NCBI GenBank assembly: GCA_050084985.1
Contig: JBITNC010000002.1
Span: 14,136,001 to 14,200,000 of the forward strand
DNA from: Nageia nagi
Taxonomy: Eukaryota; Pinophyta
DNA length: 64,000 nucleotides
Reading direction: 5' to 3'
A model generated the notes under the pieces. That model saw only the letters and a list, made by a program, of their open reading frames with translations, had not been told where the DNA came from and searched no databases. A program made the position numbers and the translations under genes. Positions 11,870-23,514 of this stretch are shown piece by piece; position 1 is the first letter of the stretch, and every line of letters starts with the position of its first letter.

Positions 11870-13177
11870 AGTTGTTTAGCCTTATTTGATCCATGGTCAA
11901 CATGGAATCTTTAAGATTGAGTAGAGATGAGGCATTTATTCAAATGATCCCTTGAAATTATAGAGTTTGTTATTGCTGCAAGAAGCTTTGGATATCACAC
12001 TATCGTTATGAATACTAAGACAAGGGATTTCATATTAGAAGAGCATCTATAGCAAGCATTGACTGCAAAGGAAAGATTCACCAAAGAGAATCCATACATG
12101 GAGTATGACATAGTTAGCCAAGTAGACATTGACCATACTAATCCATTTACATAATACTTGCACAAATTATTACAAGAATATTCAACTCTCTTCCATAAAA
12201 TATTAAAGAGGCATTGAGTTTTTGAGATTTCATTGAGGTTGCAAGATATGAGGAGGATCATGCATCATTAAGAGAGATACAATCGAATGACTAAGGAAGA
12301 CAAACTAATGTACAATATTTAGAACCATCCAAATGTGGGAGGGGTGAGGCTCCCATCACATGCATAGGAACAAGAGTTTTTTTCTTGAAAAAGGACTCAA
12401 AACCATTATGATAATTGGAACAAGAATTGGGTACCCCAACAACCTAATCCATAAAAATGAAATTAGCTTGCATCAAGAATTATTTTAGATATACAAATGA
12501 TGGAAGGAAGGGATAATATAGATCCACACTACATTTAAATCATAGTGAGGGGAGAAGTAGCCAGAGAGGATATTTTTATCATGATTGATAATGGAGCCAC
12601 AATAAGTTTCATTGGTCTAGGGTTTGTAGTGAGGAATAAACTTACAATCAAGTTTATGGAAGGAATATATGTCACCAATGCTAATGGATACTACACATTG
12701 TTCGATAAAATGCTGAGACTTAGCATCAGGATGGGAAACTACATTCTTGGGGTTGAATTTTATATATTCTGTCAAGATTTTTTGTAGCAAGTCATGCTTA
12801 GAGTATAATGGATTTATCCCTTGGGGTATATTCAAATAAAGTTTTAAAGGTAAGAAGTGAGCTTCTCTTTCAAGGGAAAAAGAGTCATAATCTAGGGTAT
12901 TGAGATTGGTCATACAAAATGTTTATCACCAGCATAAAATCTAGTCTTTCATACACTACTGACCACCAAGAGAGCTACACCAAACTACATATTTGGTATC
13001 AATTTGTTTGGACTAAAGAGGAAGTTAGTATTTGATTAGGGGATTCGACCAAAGTTTGTTGGTTCTAGGACTAGCTTTGACAAAGACAAAGAAGAGGATC
13101 ATGAGGAATATACTATGATTGTTGATGTTCTGTATTGCTCTAGGACAAGTAATTTGGGATGGGTGGAATTGTAATGT
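11870..13177 (+). pseudogene. E1 gag-protease reading frame (broken)
   Basis: The retropepsin-type aspartic protease matures Gag. In 12545-12787 the frame reads EDIFIMIDNGATISFIGLGF, where the catalytic D-(S/T)-G-A has become D-N-G-A. Next come a VTNANGYYTLFDKMLRLSI strand and LGVEFYIFCQDFL, the usual flap and C-terminal part. Upstream, 11870-12540 gives gag-like fragments (for example EEDHASLREIQSND near 12250). After the protease, stops intervene until a final frame with DKDKEEDHEEYTMIVDVLY then SRTSNLGWVEL and TAA at 13175-13177. No RT follows; the 3' LTR begins at 13170. Confidence 0.65.
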
Positions 13178-14638
13178 CTCCATTTTTATGGTATTTTCCC
13201 CATTTCACCTTTGATAAATGGGAAAATTATATTAGGAGTATTTTTTATTTAATTTTTGCAATTTAGTAAATTTTATGCATAATTATTACAAGTTCCACGT
13301 GGAGAATAATTAATTACTCCAATTATGGGATATTGGGCCCTATATTAGTATTTTATGAATTACTTTATATTTAATTATGCCAATAATTATGTAATTGAAA
13401 TACCAAGGCTAATTAATAATTGTAAATACAATATTAGTCACCTAATTTGGGATGTTACATATTTAGAGCCTTGATGATTATAAAACTAGTATTAATCAGT
13501 GTCTCTTGTAATAATTATTTCCTTTTTGAGGTAGAACATGATACCAAGGTGTTTTCACCCACTACAAGGCATTGGAAGACACCACACTTGGATGTTGGGC
13601 TTTAGGAGAAAGATTGGACCATAAAGATATGAAATTGGGTATCTCAAGATACCTACATCTCCCTTGGAGGATATAAGACCAAAGTTGATGATACATAGGC
13701 ACATTCCTAGCCCTTGTATGCGATCAATTCCATCATGAGGACCTCAATATTGGATGTAGTGTATAATAGCACATAAATCATCCTTACACACTGTTGGATG
13801 AGATCACACCAACCCCAATTATGATTAGAAGATAATCCACCTCATCTATACAAGGAGGACTCTTGGAGGACCACATGAATGAGATTATTATTACTTCTTC
13901 TTCTTCTTCTTAGTTGGACCTTGTCTCTTCTAGAATTCCACTTCTTCAAAGTAAAGTACCTATAAAGGGATGCAATACAATACTTATGTGGGCACATACT
14001 TGGGGGCTGACATAACCCAATTTATCAGCTAGCTATATGAGGGGTGTTAGTATTACCTTTAGATTAATAGAATACTATTAGTGGATCTTTGAGATTCCAC
14101 CATAGCTACTAATGAAGGAATCATTGGTGTATGCTTTGCCACACTATGGGTATTGATCCCTAGAGCATCAATATTCTTTAGTATTGATATTGTAATTAAG
14201 GTTCACTACCATTTATATATTTAAATACAATTACATTATTATGCTATATTCTTATTATTGTCTCATCCTAGTTTGGGTGTTGGATATAAAAGTTCTTTAT
14301 TATGTTATTACTTATGTTCTGGCTTACTAAACCCCTATGTCAGATAATTTCATACTTGATATCTTGTGACAATTACTAGATGTGGAGGTTGTTTGATGTT
14401 TATTTATCATCTATGCTTATACATTGGACTTTAAGCATTTTTTGAGTTTATTACTAAGTTTCTGCAAGTATTAGCTAAACATTAGATTTTATTGCACTAT
14501 TTAAGTATGATTAGTGAGATCCAAAGGTGTGAAGGAAAATGTCCCTCTCATAGGTCATATTTTATGGCTTTGATTATCATTTGCTTTACAAACTAGTGGG
14601 ATTTAGGCAAAATCTCAATGAGCTTTAACTTTGATTGA
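13170..14638 (+). repeat. E1 3' LTR
   Basis: Starts TGTAATGTCTCC immediately after purine-rich gggatgggtggaat and parallels the 5' LTR throughout, about 1469 bases. The right end near 14638 is approximate, because the last 20 bases align poorly with the other LTR. Confidence 0.8.
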
Positions 14639-15113
14639 GGTTGGTGTATTTGGTGAATATGACTTCAATTGATGTTGGTGTATTTTTTATAGAAATTTTG
14701 TAAATCTCAGTGGGATTTTTTAAATATAAATTTGATGTTGTTGTATTTTCTATAGCAATAAGAAATTCTAAGAAGCCATGTAAAGAAATTTTAGCTACTA
14801 CGACTTCATCATCAATCCAATTCTCTCCCAAAGAGACTCCATAAGCATCTTGAAAAGGGAAATCAATTGATGCTTCTAAGGATCCATCTAAGTGTAAAAT
14901 ACTAAACTCTCAAAAATGGTAGAACTAATTATGCTAAAGAAAATTAACATTTTATTAATAAAAGAGAGAAAACTGCTAGGATATTTTGGTTCCCATCATT
15001 AGCTTAGGTACATAGAGAAGAAGCATCTCAACAATTTCAAAGAGGTTTCTAAAAAAGGAGAGTAGGCCCTCAACCTTAAATCCTTATAATATTGTTGAAG
15101 AATTAAATTAGAA

Positions 15114-15500
15114 TTTGATTTTGTAATTAACCAAGTGATAGATAAGTGCTCAGTCAAATACCACTACCTAAGAGCTTATATAAATATAGTTTGGGATATA
15201 TTTGTGAGCTTCTATGCTATCAACTACATAGATATCCCTAGGTCTAAAAATGTGGAGGTTGATGTAATGGCTCAAAAGGGAATTAAGTTTGACCAAATTG
15301 AATACCACTTTAGGCAAAAAGGTGTGAAGGTGATATACAAGCCATTAGTATCAGATAATGAATGTTTTTGATAAGTATTCAATGATAATCAATGTATCAA
15401 TGAATTTATTAGTAAAGAGCACTTGATGTATCTTGAAACTCTTAGAAAACTATTTTGGAATTGTGTAAGTATGCATTTGAATTTTTATTTTAGATTGTAT
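15114..15500 (+). pseudogene. RNase H domain fragment upstream of a gag
   Basis: RNase H cleaves the RNA of RNA-DNA hybrids during reverse transcription. The frame contains FDFVINQVIDKCSVKYHYL then RAYINIVWDIFVSFYAINYI and IPRSKNVEVDVMA. This matches the C-terminal half of plant retroelement or cellular-type RNase H (pattern DSxLVxNQV...LRxYxxxVWD...IPRxxNxxAD). The first catalytic residues upstream are not readable. It ends near 15500 in a frame rich in stops. The next coding signal on the same strand is a gag, which is the reverse of the normal pol order. It may be an extra RNase H ahead of gag, or the end of one element abutting the next. Confidence 0.6.
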
Positions 15501-15559
15501 TAATAGACTTAAAGATAAAAGGAAGATATTTGTAACTACTAGGGGAAGAAGCAACAGAG

Positions 15560-17940
15560 ATAGAGGAACACTACCAAAGTAAACCCCTAAAAAAAACTCC
15601 TTGGAAGTTGGAGGGAGTACTGGTAAATATGAAATTGAATCTATTGAAGTTATTGAAGAAAGAAATTATAATCAATACCCCAATTACTTGAAATCTTAGA
15701 ACAACTATAGTTAAGAGAAATAAATGATTCAGCTACTTTGGAAATTAGTGGTACTAAAGAAGAAGATAAAATCTATAGAGAAAAGACTATTGAAGAAAGA
15801 GCTCATATTAAATCATTGAAATAGAAATATAGAATATTCAGTGATACCTCATCTCCCTTACCTTTTCATCCTCCATCAAGTAGTACTAATTCAGAATCTA
15901 AGAGGGAGGAAACCAAAACACCTTTTCAAATTTTGCACAGTCAATCCCCTTTCCCTCATAGATGAAAAATAACTTTGTCAACCCACTAGTATTTTTGAAT
16001 ATATCAATCTATAGTGGTATAGTTGGAGGAGGATCTAGAATTGGAGGAGGCATAGGTGGTGGGGTTCCACATAATACACATAAGAATTTTACATATCCCA
16101 TCAAAATTACACTTGGATATTATGCACCATTGAAAAATATTTCCCCTTCAATACTACCAAACTTTAAGGAACTTTCTAGTGAAGATTTTGATTAGTTCCT
16201 ATTTGAGTTTAAATTCCTATACAAAACCTATGATTATGAATTTGATGTTCAAAAAATAAAATTGTTCCCATCCACTTTAAAAGATAATGCAATGATATGG
16301 TTTATGGGACTTCCATTAGATTCCATCTCAACTTTGGAATAAATGGAGAGAGTTTTCTTAGAAAAATATCAAGAATATTATAAATTCAAAGATAAAAAAG
16401 ATGAATTATTTCACATAAAACAAAAAGAGTCAAGATCCTTGAAGACTATTTGGATAGGTTTCTATTTGTATAAAAGATATGTGGAATAAACCTTGATCCA
16501 AAAAAATTTAAGATTATTTTCTTACGAGGATTGTTGGATTCCTCTCTAAATGTCTTAAACTTGATGGGTAAAGGAAATGTAAATAAATTAGGTCTTCATG
16601 AAGTTATAGAACTATTCAAGAAATATTCAAGGACTAAAACCCTAATTAGAAAACTCAAAGTACAAAAATACTCAAACTCAATTAGCACACTCATGGAAGA
16701 ACTAGCCAATTTTAATATTGATATCTTATGTGATTTGAATATGTTAAGGGATGAAACCAAGAAATCAACATAGTCTCAAGAGTCATTAGCAGTATATTAT
16801 CCCAAATGTAGCAAAAATCATGCATTACATGAATGCCCTCTAAATAATATTAAAATTAATAGTTTATGAAATGAAAATCATCTGAATGATGAATGTGAAT
16901 GCTTACTAATAGCTCAAATGTTTATAGCTAACATAAATTTTTCTCAAAAAAAGGAAATACTTTTTAGCAACATCTTATGGTTCAATTTGTGCCATTCCTT
17001 ATGCCATATATTCCAATTCAATATTAGGCATAATTTGCATAGTGTGGAGCACCATGGTAGAATAATAAATCAAAATAGCAAAACCAGTAGAATTGGAATC
17101 AAAATAATCAACAACAAAGATATTAAAACAACTAATAGCTACCATTGTTATAAGGACCTAGAGAATAATAAAATCCACCTAGGCAACCATCGCTTCAATC
17201 CCAACCTATTCTAAACCCCAATAATAATAAGCAACCATTATTGTGTTCATCAACTACAAGTCATGAGATATGACTATTTCAAATGTTGAAAGTTCTAAAA
17301 CTTTATTTTTATATCCTCATGTCCAACCTTCATCAGAATACAAGGGTTAGCTATGGGTTAATGACTTAGAAGTGGATGAATAAGAAATTTTTGTAGCATT
17401 AGCCACTATCACTATTTGGGAACATATGGAATAAACTAAAGAGGCACCTAAATTAGTAGAGTCTAGAGAATATCCAAGTGCAGGAGATGATAATACTAAG
17501 GAATTGTTAGTGTATCAATCTATAGCTAAACCAAAAGGAATTATAGATGATGTGTAGATTTTTGTGGGTTCAAATACTTACTTCACAAACTTCTTGATGT
17601 TGATGATAAAAGCATAACACGGAGGATATTCGATCATCTTAGGCCCACCATGGATAGCAACTACTTCTACATTCATCAACTATAGGTTATGAGATATGAC
17701 TATTTTAAATGTTCAAAGTTCTAAAACTTTATCTTTATATCCTCATGTCCAACCTTCATTAGAATACAAGGATTAGTTATGGGTTAATGACCCAAAAATG
17801 GATGAATAAGAAACTTTTGTAGCATTAGCCACTATCACTATTTGGGAACATGTGTAAGAAACTAAAGAGGCACCTAAAATAGCAGATTTTGGAGAATATC
17901 CAAGTGTAGGAGATGAAAATACTAAGGAATTATTAGTGTA
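15560..17940 (+). pseudogene. Ty3/gypsy gag and protease tail remnant
   Basis: The gag core is clear over 16040-16770: a LKDNAMIWFMGLPLDSIST stretch, RVFLEKYQEYYKFKDKKDE, then GLLDSSLNVLNLMGKGNVNK and ELFKKYSRTKTLIRK. A zinc-knuckle remnant CSKNHALHECPLN follows at about 16808. At 17600-17690 the frame reads GGYSIILGPPWIATTSTFIN, the end of a retroelement aspartic protease (usual ILGRPWLAT). Stops and shifts occur throughout. Downstream there is no RT. The segment 17248-17940 contains a 426-bp partial tandem duplication. Confidence 0.75.
17248..17940 (+). repeat. 426-bp partial tandem duplication in protease region
   Basis: 17248-17514 recurs at 17674-17940 with only substitutions (shared 'catcctcatgtccaacctt' type text, and 'caactgatat'-free alignment over about 267 bases). 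The spacing is 426 bases at both ends, so no net indel has occurred in either copy. 426 is divisible by three, which would have kept the reading frame. Confidence 0.85.
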
Positions 17941-18007
17941 AAGAATTTACAGGCTTAAGATGAGAGCTCTAATACTAATTGAAGATTTTGGAGGCTCAAA
18001 AATCTAA

Positions 18008-18019
18008 GCTTTGATACCA
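18008..18019 (-). promoter_or_regulatory. Possible primer binding site, minus strand
   Basis: The minus strand reads TGGTATCAAAGC, close to the tRNA-iMet site, directly beside a TG at 18020 that could be the end of an LTR in reverse orientation. G3 inserted at 18403, so the putative LTR is cut and its other end was not found. Confidence 0.35.
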
Positions 18020-18562
18020 TGAAAATGCTAGAGTTATAGGATTTTTGATTATATAGGACTTTTTGGAACTCCAAAAAAATGAATTTGAAGTTTTCAGACA
18101 AAAAATAACTTTCATGGATTGATAAAATAGTGTAAAATGAAAATGCCAAAATTATAGGAGTTTTTTATTAGTTAGAACTTTATGAAACTTTAGAAAATTC
18201 AAAAACTAACCAAAATAAAAATATTGAGGTTTCAAGAATTTTTGGTTGGTTAAATATTGTTGAAACTCTAGAAAAATAAAAAAATGTAGAATCTATAGTC
18301 TGAAGGGTGATGATATCAGCAAGCGGATCCATAATGCAAATTTTTTATAGGTTTCAAGAGGCAACTTTTGGAGCCAATAATTTTTATATCTCTTAACAAA
18401 GCTAATCCAAAATTTAGTTCCTTTTTATATTCATTATACTTGATTTTATGGCATTTAGTTTATCTCTAGCTTCATGATGCTTTTTTTAGATCAAGAATCC
18501 AATTTTGTATGTGTGAGATATGTGGTTTCAAAGTTTGTGTATTTTTAATTAAATACTAAAAG

Positions 18563-18565
<3 letters not shown>

Positions 18566-18635
<70 letters not shown>
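18566..18635. repeat. (AT)n microsatellite
   Basis: About 35 AT units inside the G3 5' LTR. At the same place the 3' LTR has only a short 'atatata' run, so the array expanded after insertion. Confidence 0.95.
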
Positions 18636-18637
<2 letters not shown>

Positions 18638-18835
18638 AATATTTTTAAAAAATATATATTATAATCTCAAATGAAGGCATGTAGGGTAAGGAGGGACCAC
18701 TAAGTAACCAATATGCAAGGGAAAACCCTCCATATTGGAGCCACTTGACATGGTGTAGTAGATAGAACTATCAAGGTTAGTAGACCCTGTAGCTAACATG
18801 GGGTAGCTAGGGTGGATAAGACCACCCACCAAAGG

Positions 18836-19567
18836 TGTATATCCAAAATAATATGTAATTAATGAATAAATACATAAATAAACAAATGGTCTACACATTC
18901 AGTGATAATATACTCTATATCATATTATAACAAAAATACATGAAGCATATAAACCCAATACAGAGTGGGCATGTAGCCAAGTTATAGATAATCATAAAAA
19001 AAAAACAATAATGTATATACAAAATATTATGATTAGAATTTAGAAGAGCTCATCATAGATGTTCATTAGAATGATTTCATGAGTCGTTCCTTGAAATTCG
19101 GACCTCCCAATATGCAAAGTGCACATCATTGATGGTGTGGGACTAGTACACCATTGGCTGCATAGAACTTAATGTTTCATGTGGCACATAAAAGAGAGAT
19201 TATAGAGATTACATAGTATAAAAAGTTATCAAGATAGGTGGCATCAAGAGACACTGTAATTTTGATGTTTGGGATAACCACCTATCAGAGAGGTCTAATA
19301 GGGATGTCAACCTTCACTTCCCATATTTATAACCTACAAGGAAATAGAAAGCGGTGAAATCTAACATATAGTAATGATAATAACCTTTTCTATATTCAAG
19401 ATAACTTAAAATATGAACCATGGTATATAATATTACATTGGTCCTAGCACAAGGTCTCACAATATAATAGCAATTTATCTTGATTTATGTATTATTGCCA
19501 GTTAATCATTTAATGGGTCTAAATATGATTTATTAAATAAATAATAAATCATTTTTAGATGTTTACA
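18836..19567 (-). mobile_element. Solo LTR of the V family with 5-bp target duplication
   Basis: The segment starts TGTATATCC, ends GATGTTTACA and is flanked by AAAGG at 18831-18835 and 19568-19572. The uninterrupted G3 3' LTR shows the empty site (caaaggagtc near 25382). It is 732 bases, the same length as the V 5' LTR at 61519-62250, and the two share long stretches such as 'aagataacttaaaatatga'. No internal sequence is present, so it is a product of LTR-LTR recombination. It lies in the same orientation as V (minus). Confidence 0.92.
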
Positions 19568-20407
19568 AAAGGAGTCACATGGATCTACTGATAGCCATGT
19601 GTAGAGGAGCCCATTTTCTAGCCATTGGGGTTGACATGCCTGACACACCCATGTTCTACCTTGTTCACCTACCACCTACAGTCCTAAGCACCCCTTTAGA
19701 GATTTTTGGACAACATGGTGTTGGTTATGGTTCCACCAAGTGGCATGTTAGGATTGGATCCACCCTATTATTTAATTTTTGAAGATTTGCAAGTGTGTAA
19801 AGGTGTTTGATAATTTCCTATTAGTGGATAAATTTATAATCATACATGTTAATACTGTGTTTCTAGAGAGTGAGTTTATTTATGTTCGGAAGCTAATTTT
19901 GGGATATTGGCTCACCTATTTGAGCCCAAATTTGAACTATAGCTAGATGGAAATATTGGGTATCAAAAAATAGAGTTTTATGGTTATTTTCTTATTATAA
20001 AATACTCCAAATTTGATATTATCTTTCTCTTATAAAAAGAGGCAATTTAGAGGTATTCAGGGAGAAGGATTATAGAGAGTTGGAGAGCAATTTTTCATGT
20101 GTTTCAAAAATGTGGTGTTGGTGTGAATGTGAGAAGAGATACTAAAGGACTATGGAGATCATTATACATCATTTCACTAAATGATTGAAGAGAGTTTTTA
20201 TTGTTGGATGTATCCCACACTAGGTGAACCAAGGTAATTGATTTATCTATGTGTGGTGTGATTTATGTTTCTTCTCTAGTTTTGCACATGGTTCAAATTT
20301 TTAATTATCTAAATATTCTAATTGGAAGCACTTAATTTTATTGAGTGTGATTTGATCTCAAAAAGGATTAAAGTTTAAAATTAACCTTTTAAATTATAGA
20401 TCAAGTT

Positions 20408-20419
20408 TGGTATCAGAGA
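20408..20419 (+). promoter_or_regulatory. G3 primer binding site
   Basis: TGGTATCAGAGA, one mismatch to the standard plant initiator tRNA-Met site, four bases after the LTR end. Confidence 0.85.
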
Positions 20420-20589
20420 AGTTATTTACTTGGGATTTAACCTATATTTTTGCTAGTTTGTTGTTGGGTATTTTAGAATTGTTCTTACATGAATACTAAC
20501 TTATAGAGTAAGAAAGGAGAAGGGATATTGTGGAAGGAGATCATGAAATTAGTTCCAATATTTGGTCAAAGAAGTAAAGAGAGCTTGCA

Positions 20590-21570
20590 TCCATGACTAA
20601 TGAAGATGGAGCTAATGTTGAAAAGCAACTTGTAGATCTCACAATACTGTTTCAAAAAATGTCTCTACAATTTCAATATTTTTAAAAATAGCAATTAAAG
20701 AAAAATAGTCGTGAAACAAGTGAAGGTAACAATGAGAGACAAGAAATTCCTTTTAAAAATTCTTTGAAATTAGAAGTTAAATTTGATTTTCTAATGTTTA
20801 TTGGTGAAGTAAATGCTGAGAAGTTAGATTATTGGATAAAACAAATTAAATTATATTGTATAATTCAACATATTGTAAATGATGAGGATAAAATTCAATT
20901 AGTAACCACTAAAATGGATGGTACAACACTTATTTGGTGGGAGAACCATATTTAAAGTGAGAAAGAATCACTTAAGGCTTCCATTGCTACTTGGGATCAT
21001 TTTGTACAAATTCTAAGAGATCAATTTTATCCATTGGGCTATTGAAAAAAGGCAATTATGGAATGGTAAAATTTTTGTCAAGGGAAAGGACAAAGTGTGC
21101 AAGAATACACTATGGAGTTTCAAAAAAGAGCTACAATGCTAGATATTCATCTTAATTCCCAAGATACTCTTCTTAAGTATATTGGTGGTTTGCATAATTA
21201 TTTGAGGCATACATTGTTGATATTTAATTAAACTAAATTGGATAATGTTTGTATTCAAGCTACATACTTAGAAGAAAGGGGTAAATTTGTAAGGGATGGA
21301 AATAAGAAAAATGCTCCTAAAAATGATTATGAAAAGGATAAAGGGAAGGGGAAAGAAAAAGGGAAAACTAGTTCTACAGTTTACAAAGAGAAATCTAAAG
21401 AACTATGTACTCATTGTAAGAAAGATGATCATTTAGAGGCTAAGTATTAAAATTTACATCTTAAACTATGCCCTAAGCCTAAATGGAAGGAAAAAAAGAA
21501 ACAAGTAGCAACTATTACAAAAGAAGTAGAAGATGATTCTGATGTAGATGAGAAAATGACATGTATGGTC
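20590..21570 (+). pseudogene. G3 gag
   Basis: Pieces of one frame: an LKLEVKFDFLMFIGEVNAEK stretch, LVTTKMDGTTLIWWENHI, IATWDHFVQILRDQFYPLGY, GQSVQEYTMEFQKRATML and ERGKFVRDGNKKN. This is the Ty3/gypsy gag core (the 'A..WW......W..F...L...F.P' pattern). A lysine-rich linker leads to a zinc knuckle CTHCKKDDHLEAKY in which the last cysteine has become tyrosine. Stops occur at about 20953, 21045, 21068 and 21231. Confidence 0.85.
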
Positions 21571-21619
21571 TTGCATGACACATCTAATGTTGACGAGGAA
21601 AAGAAATGAATTGAACTTT

Positions 21620-21990
21620 TTCATATCAAGGTACAAGCTAAGAAAACTAGAATTGATACACTAATTGATCTTGGTTCATGAGCTAACTTGATTGCAGAGG
21701 AGTATGTTAAATCACTTACACTCACTACATAATTACATCCACATCCATATCCATTGGGATGTGTTCATAAAAAGTCCAATTTACACAATAATGCAAATTG
21801 AGGTTTGGAATTAATAGGGATTTCATAGATGAAGTATTACTTGATGTTGTTTCTTTATACATTTGTGGAATTATGCTAGGAATTTCTTATCCATATGATA
21901 AAGATGCTTTGTTCTATAGAAAAGAAAATAAATATAGACTCATTAAGGATGGAATTGAATATATGGTTAATGCTCATTAAAATAAGGAAA
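21620..21990 (+). pseudogene. G3 aspartic protease
   Basis: The frame contains RIDTLIDLGS*ANLIAEEYV, where the catalytic D-S/T-G is now D-L-G and a glutamine codon is TGA. It continues in a second frame as IDEVLLDVVSLYICGIMLG then YPYDKDALFYRKENKY. The latter part closely parallels the protease of element F on the minus strand at 43300-43600. Confidence 0.7.
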
Positions 21991-22249
21991 AGAGTATTTC
22001 TTTGATTATTACAAAACAAGCAAAGAGACTTATTAATGTAGGATAAATGTTTGCACTTGCAATGGTGAGATCTCAAAATGAAGTGAAAATTATTAAAGTT
22101 CTTAATGAATGTGATCTTCACTACAAAGAAAATGTTAAAGAAGTAATTTTTGAATTTGAAGATTATTTCAAATACCTAAAGAACTTCCACCTAAAAGAGA
22201 TATTCAACATGAAATTTAATTGCATCAAGATGTAGCACTTCCTAATATT

Positions 22250-22863
22250 GGCTTATATAGAAATTCTATTGTGTAAAGTGAAGAAATTAAGAAAAAAGTC
22301 AAGGAATTGTTAGAACAAGGAGTTATTAGACCTAGCACTTCACCATGTGGTTCTCCTATTATTATAATTCCAAAAAAAAAGATGGAACTTGGCATATGTG
22401 TGTAGATTTTAAGGCATTAAACAAAACAACAGTAAAGAATATTTATCCATTACTATGCATTAATGATTTAATGGACCAATTACAAAAAGTTAAACTTTTT
22501 ACAAAACTTGATTTCAGGAGTGGTTATCATCAATTATGGGTTAAAGATGAGAAAGTTTGGAAAACTACCTTTAAAACTAAACAAGGATTATTTGAGGGGT
22601 TGGTTTTACAAGTTGGTTTATGCAATGCTCCTACTACTTTTATGAGAGTGATGAATGAGGTTTTGAGACCCTTTCTTGATGATTTTATTATTGTGTATTC
22701 GGATAATATTATTATTTATAGAAATGATTGGAATGATCATGTGATGCACATTCATAAAGTGTTTAAAGTGTTAAGGAAAGATAAACTCCTTTTGAAAATA
22801 TCTAAGTGTGCATTTGTTAGGAAAAGCTTAATCTATCTAGGCTACATTGTAGGTGAAGTATAA
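22250..22863 (+). pseudogene. G3 reverse transcriptase
   Basis: Synthesises cDNA from the element RNA. The 172-codon frame at 22345-22863 gives KKDGTWHMCVDFKALNKTT, LFTKLDFRSGYHQLWV, GLCNAPTTFMRVMNEVL and FIIVYSDNIIIYRNDW. The active-site Y-x-D-D is Y-S-D-N at 22696-22707, so the second catalytic aspartate is lost. The N-terminal part (IKKKVKELLEQGVIRPSTS, about 22285) is in another frame. Confidence 0.92.
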
Positions 22864-23500
22864 TTGAAGATAGATTCTACAAAAGTAGAGGCTATTGTGT
22901 AATGGCCTAAACCCACTAATATGATAGAAACAAGGAATTTCCTTGGGCTATGCAATATCTTCACAAATTTATTGCTAATTTTTCTTTTATGGGTTCTCCA
23001 CTTCATACTATTACAGGGAAGAATCATGGGTTTTAATGGGGAGGAAAACAACATCATGATTTTGATTTGCTAAAAAGAAAAATTAGTAATGATCCAATAC
23101 TTGGTTTGCCTAATCTTCAATAACATTTTAAAATTGAAACTGATGCAAGTGATTATGCTATGGGTGTAGTTTTGTTACAGGATAGACATCTAATTTGTTA
23201 TCATTTCAAGATGTTTAATAGTATGGTAACAAAAAATTCCACTTATGATAAAGAGTTATTTGAATTAGTTCAAGTGTTAAAAAATGAAAATATTATTTTA
23301 TGGGTAAAGAGACAATAATACATATAGATTATCAACCCTTACAGTATTTTCAATCATAATCTAAATTGCAACAATCAAGAAATTTCCTTTAGATGGGATT
23401 TTTGCAACAATTTCATTTGGTGATTAAGTATAAAAAGGGTTCAAAAATAAGATTATTGTTATGTTATCTAGACCTCCTATTGTAATAGTTGGTACAATCC
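22864..23500 (+). pseudogene. G3 RNase H
   Basis: Reads FKIETDASDYAMGVVLLQD from about 23127 (first catalytic Asp in TDAS) and STYDKELFELVQVLKNE (catalytic Glu in the KEL segment). The connection with RT at 22864-23100 is broken by stops. It ends just before the integrase zinc-binding region. Confidence 0.8.
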
Positions 23501-23514
23501 CATAAAATAGTTCT

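Larger units (their letters stand above)
8545..14638 (+). mobile_element. E1: LTR retrotransposon with gag-protease-only interior
   Basis: Two long direct repeats (8545-10044 and 13170-14638) enclose about 3.1 kb. A tRNA-iMet-type primer site follows the left repeat and a purine-rich gggatgggtggaa precedes the right one, so this is a plus-strand LTR element. The interior holds a long leader, gag-like remnants and an aspartic protease near 12545-12787. No RT, RNase H or integrase motif is visible. The last reading frame ends in a TAA formed by the first bases of the 3' LTR, so a simple loss of the 3' half is unlikely. It would have needed enzymes from a related element. No clear target duplication was found. 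Confidence 0.8.
18403..20403 (+). repeat. G3 5' LTR, interrupted by a solo LTR
   Basis: Begins TAATCCAAAATTTAG (the 3' copy has TGATCCAAAATTTGG, so the terminal TG has become TA) and ends ...TATAGATCA. It holds a TATA-like tataaaaaga at 20031. Two things make it longer than the 3' LTR: the 732-bp insertion at 18836-19567 and an expanded AT run at 18566-18635. Confidence 0.85.
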
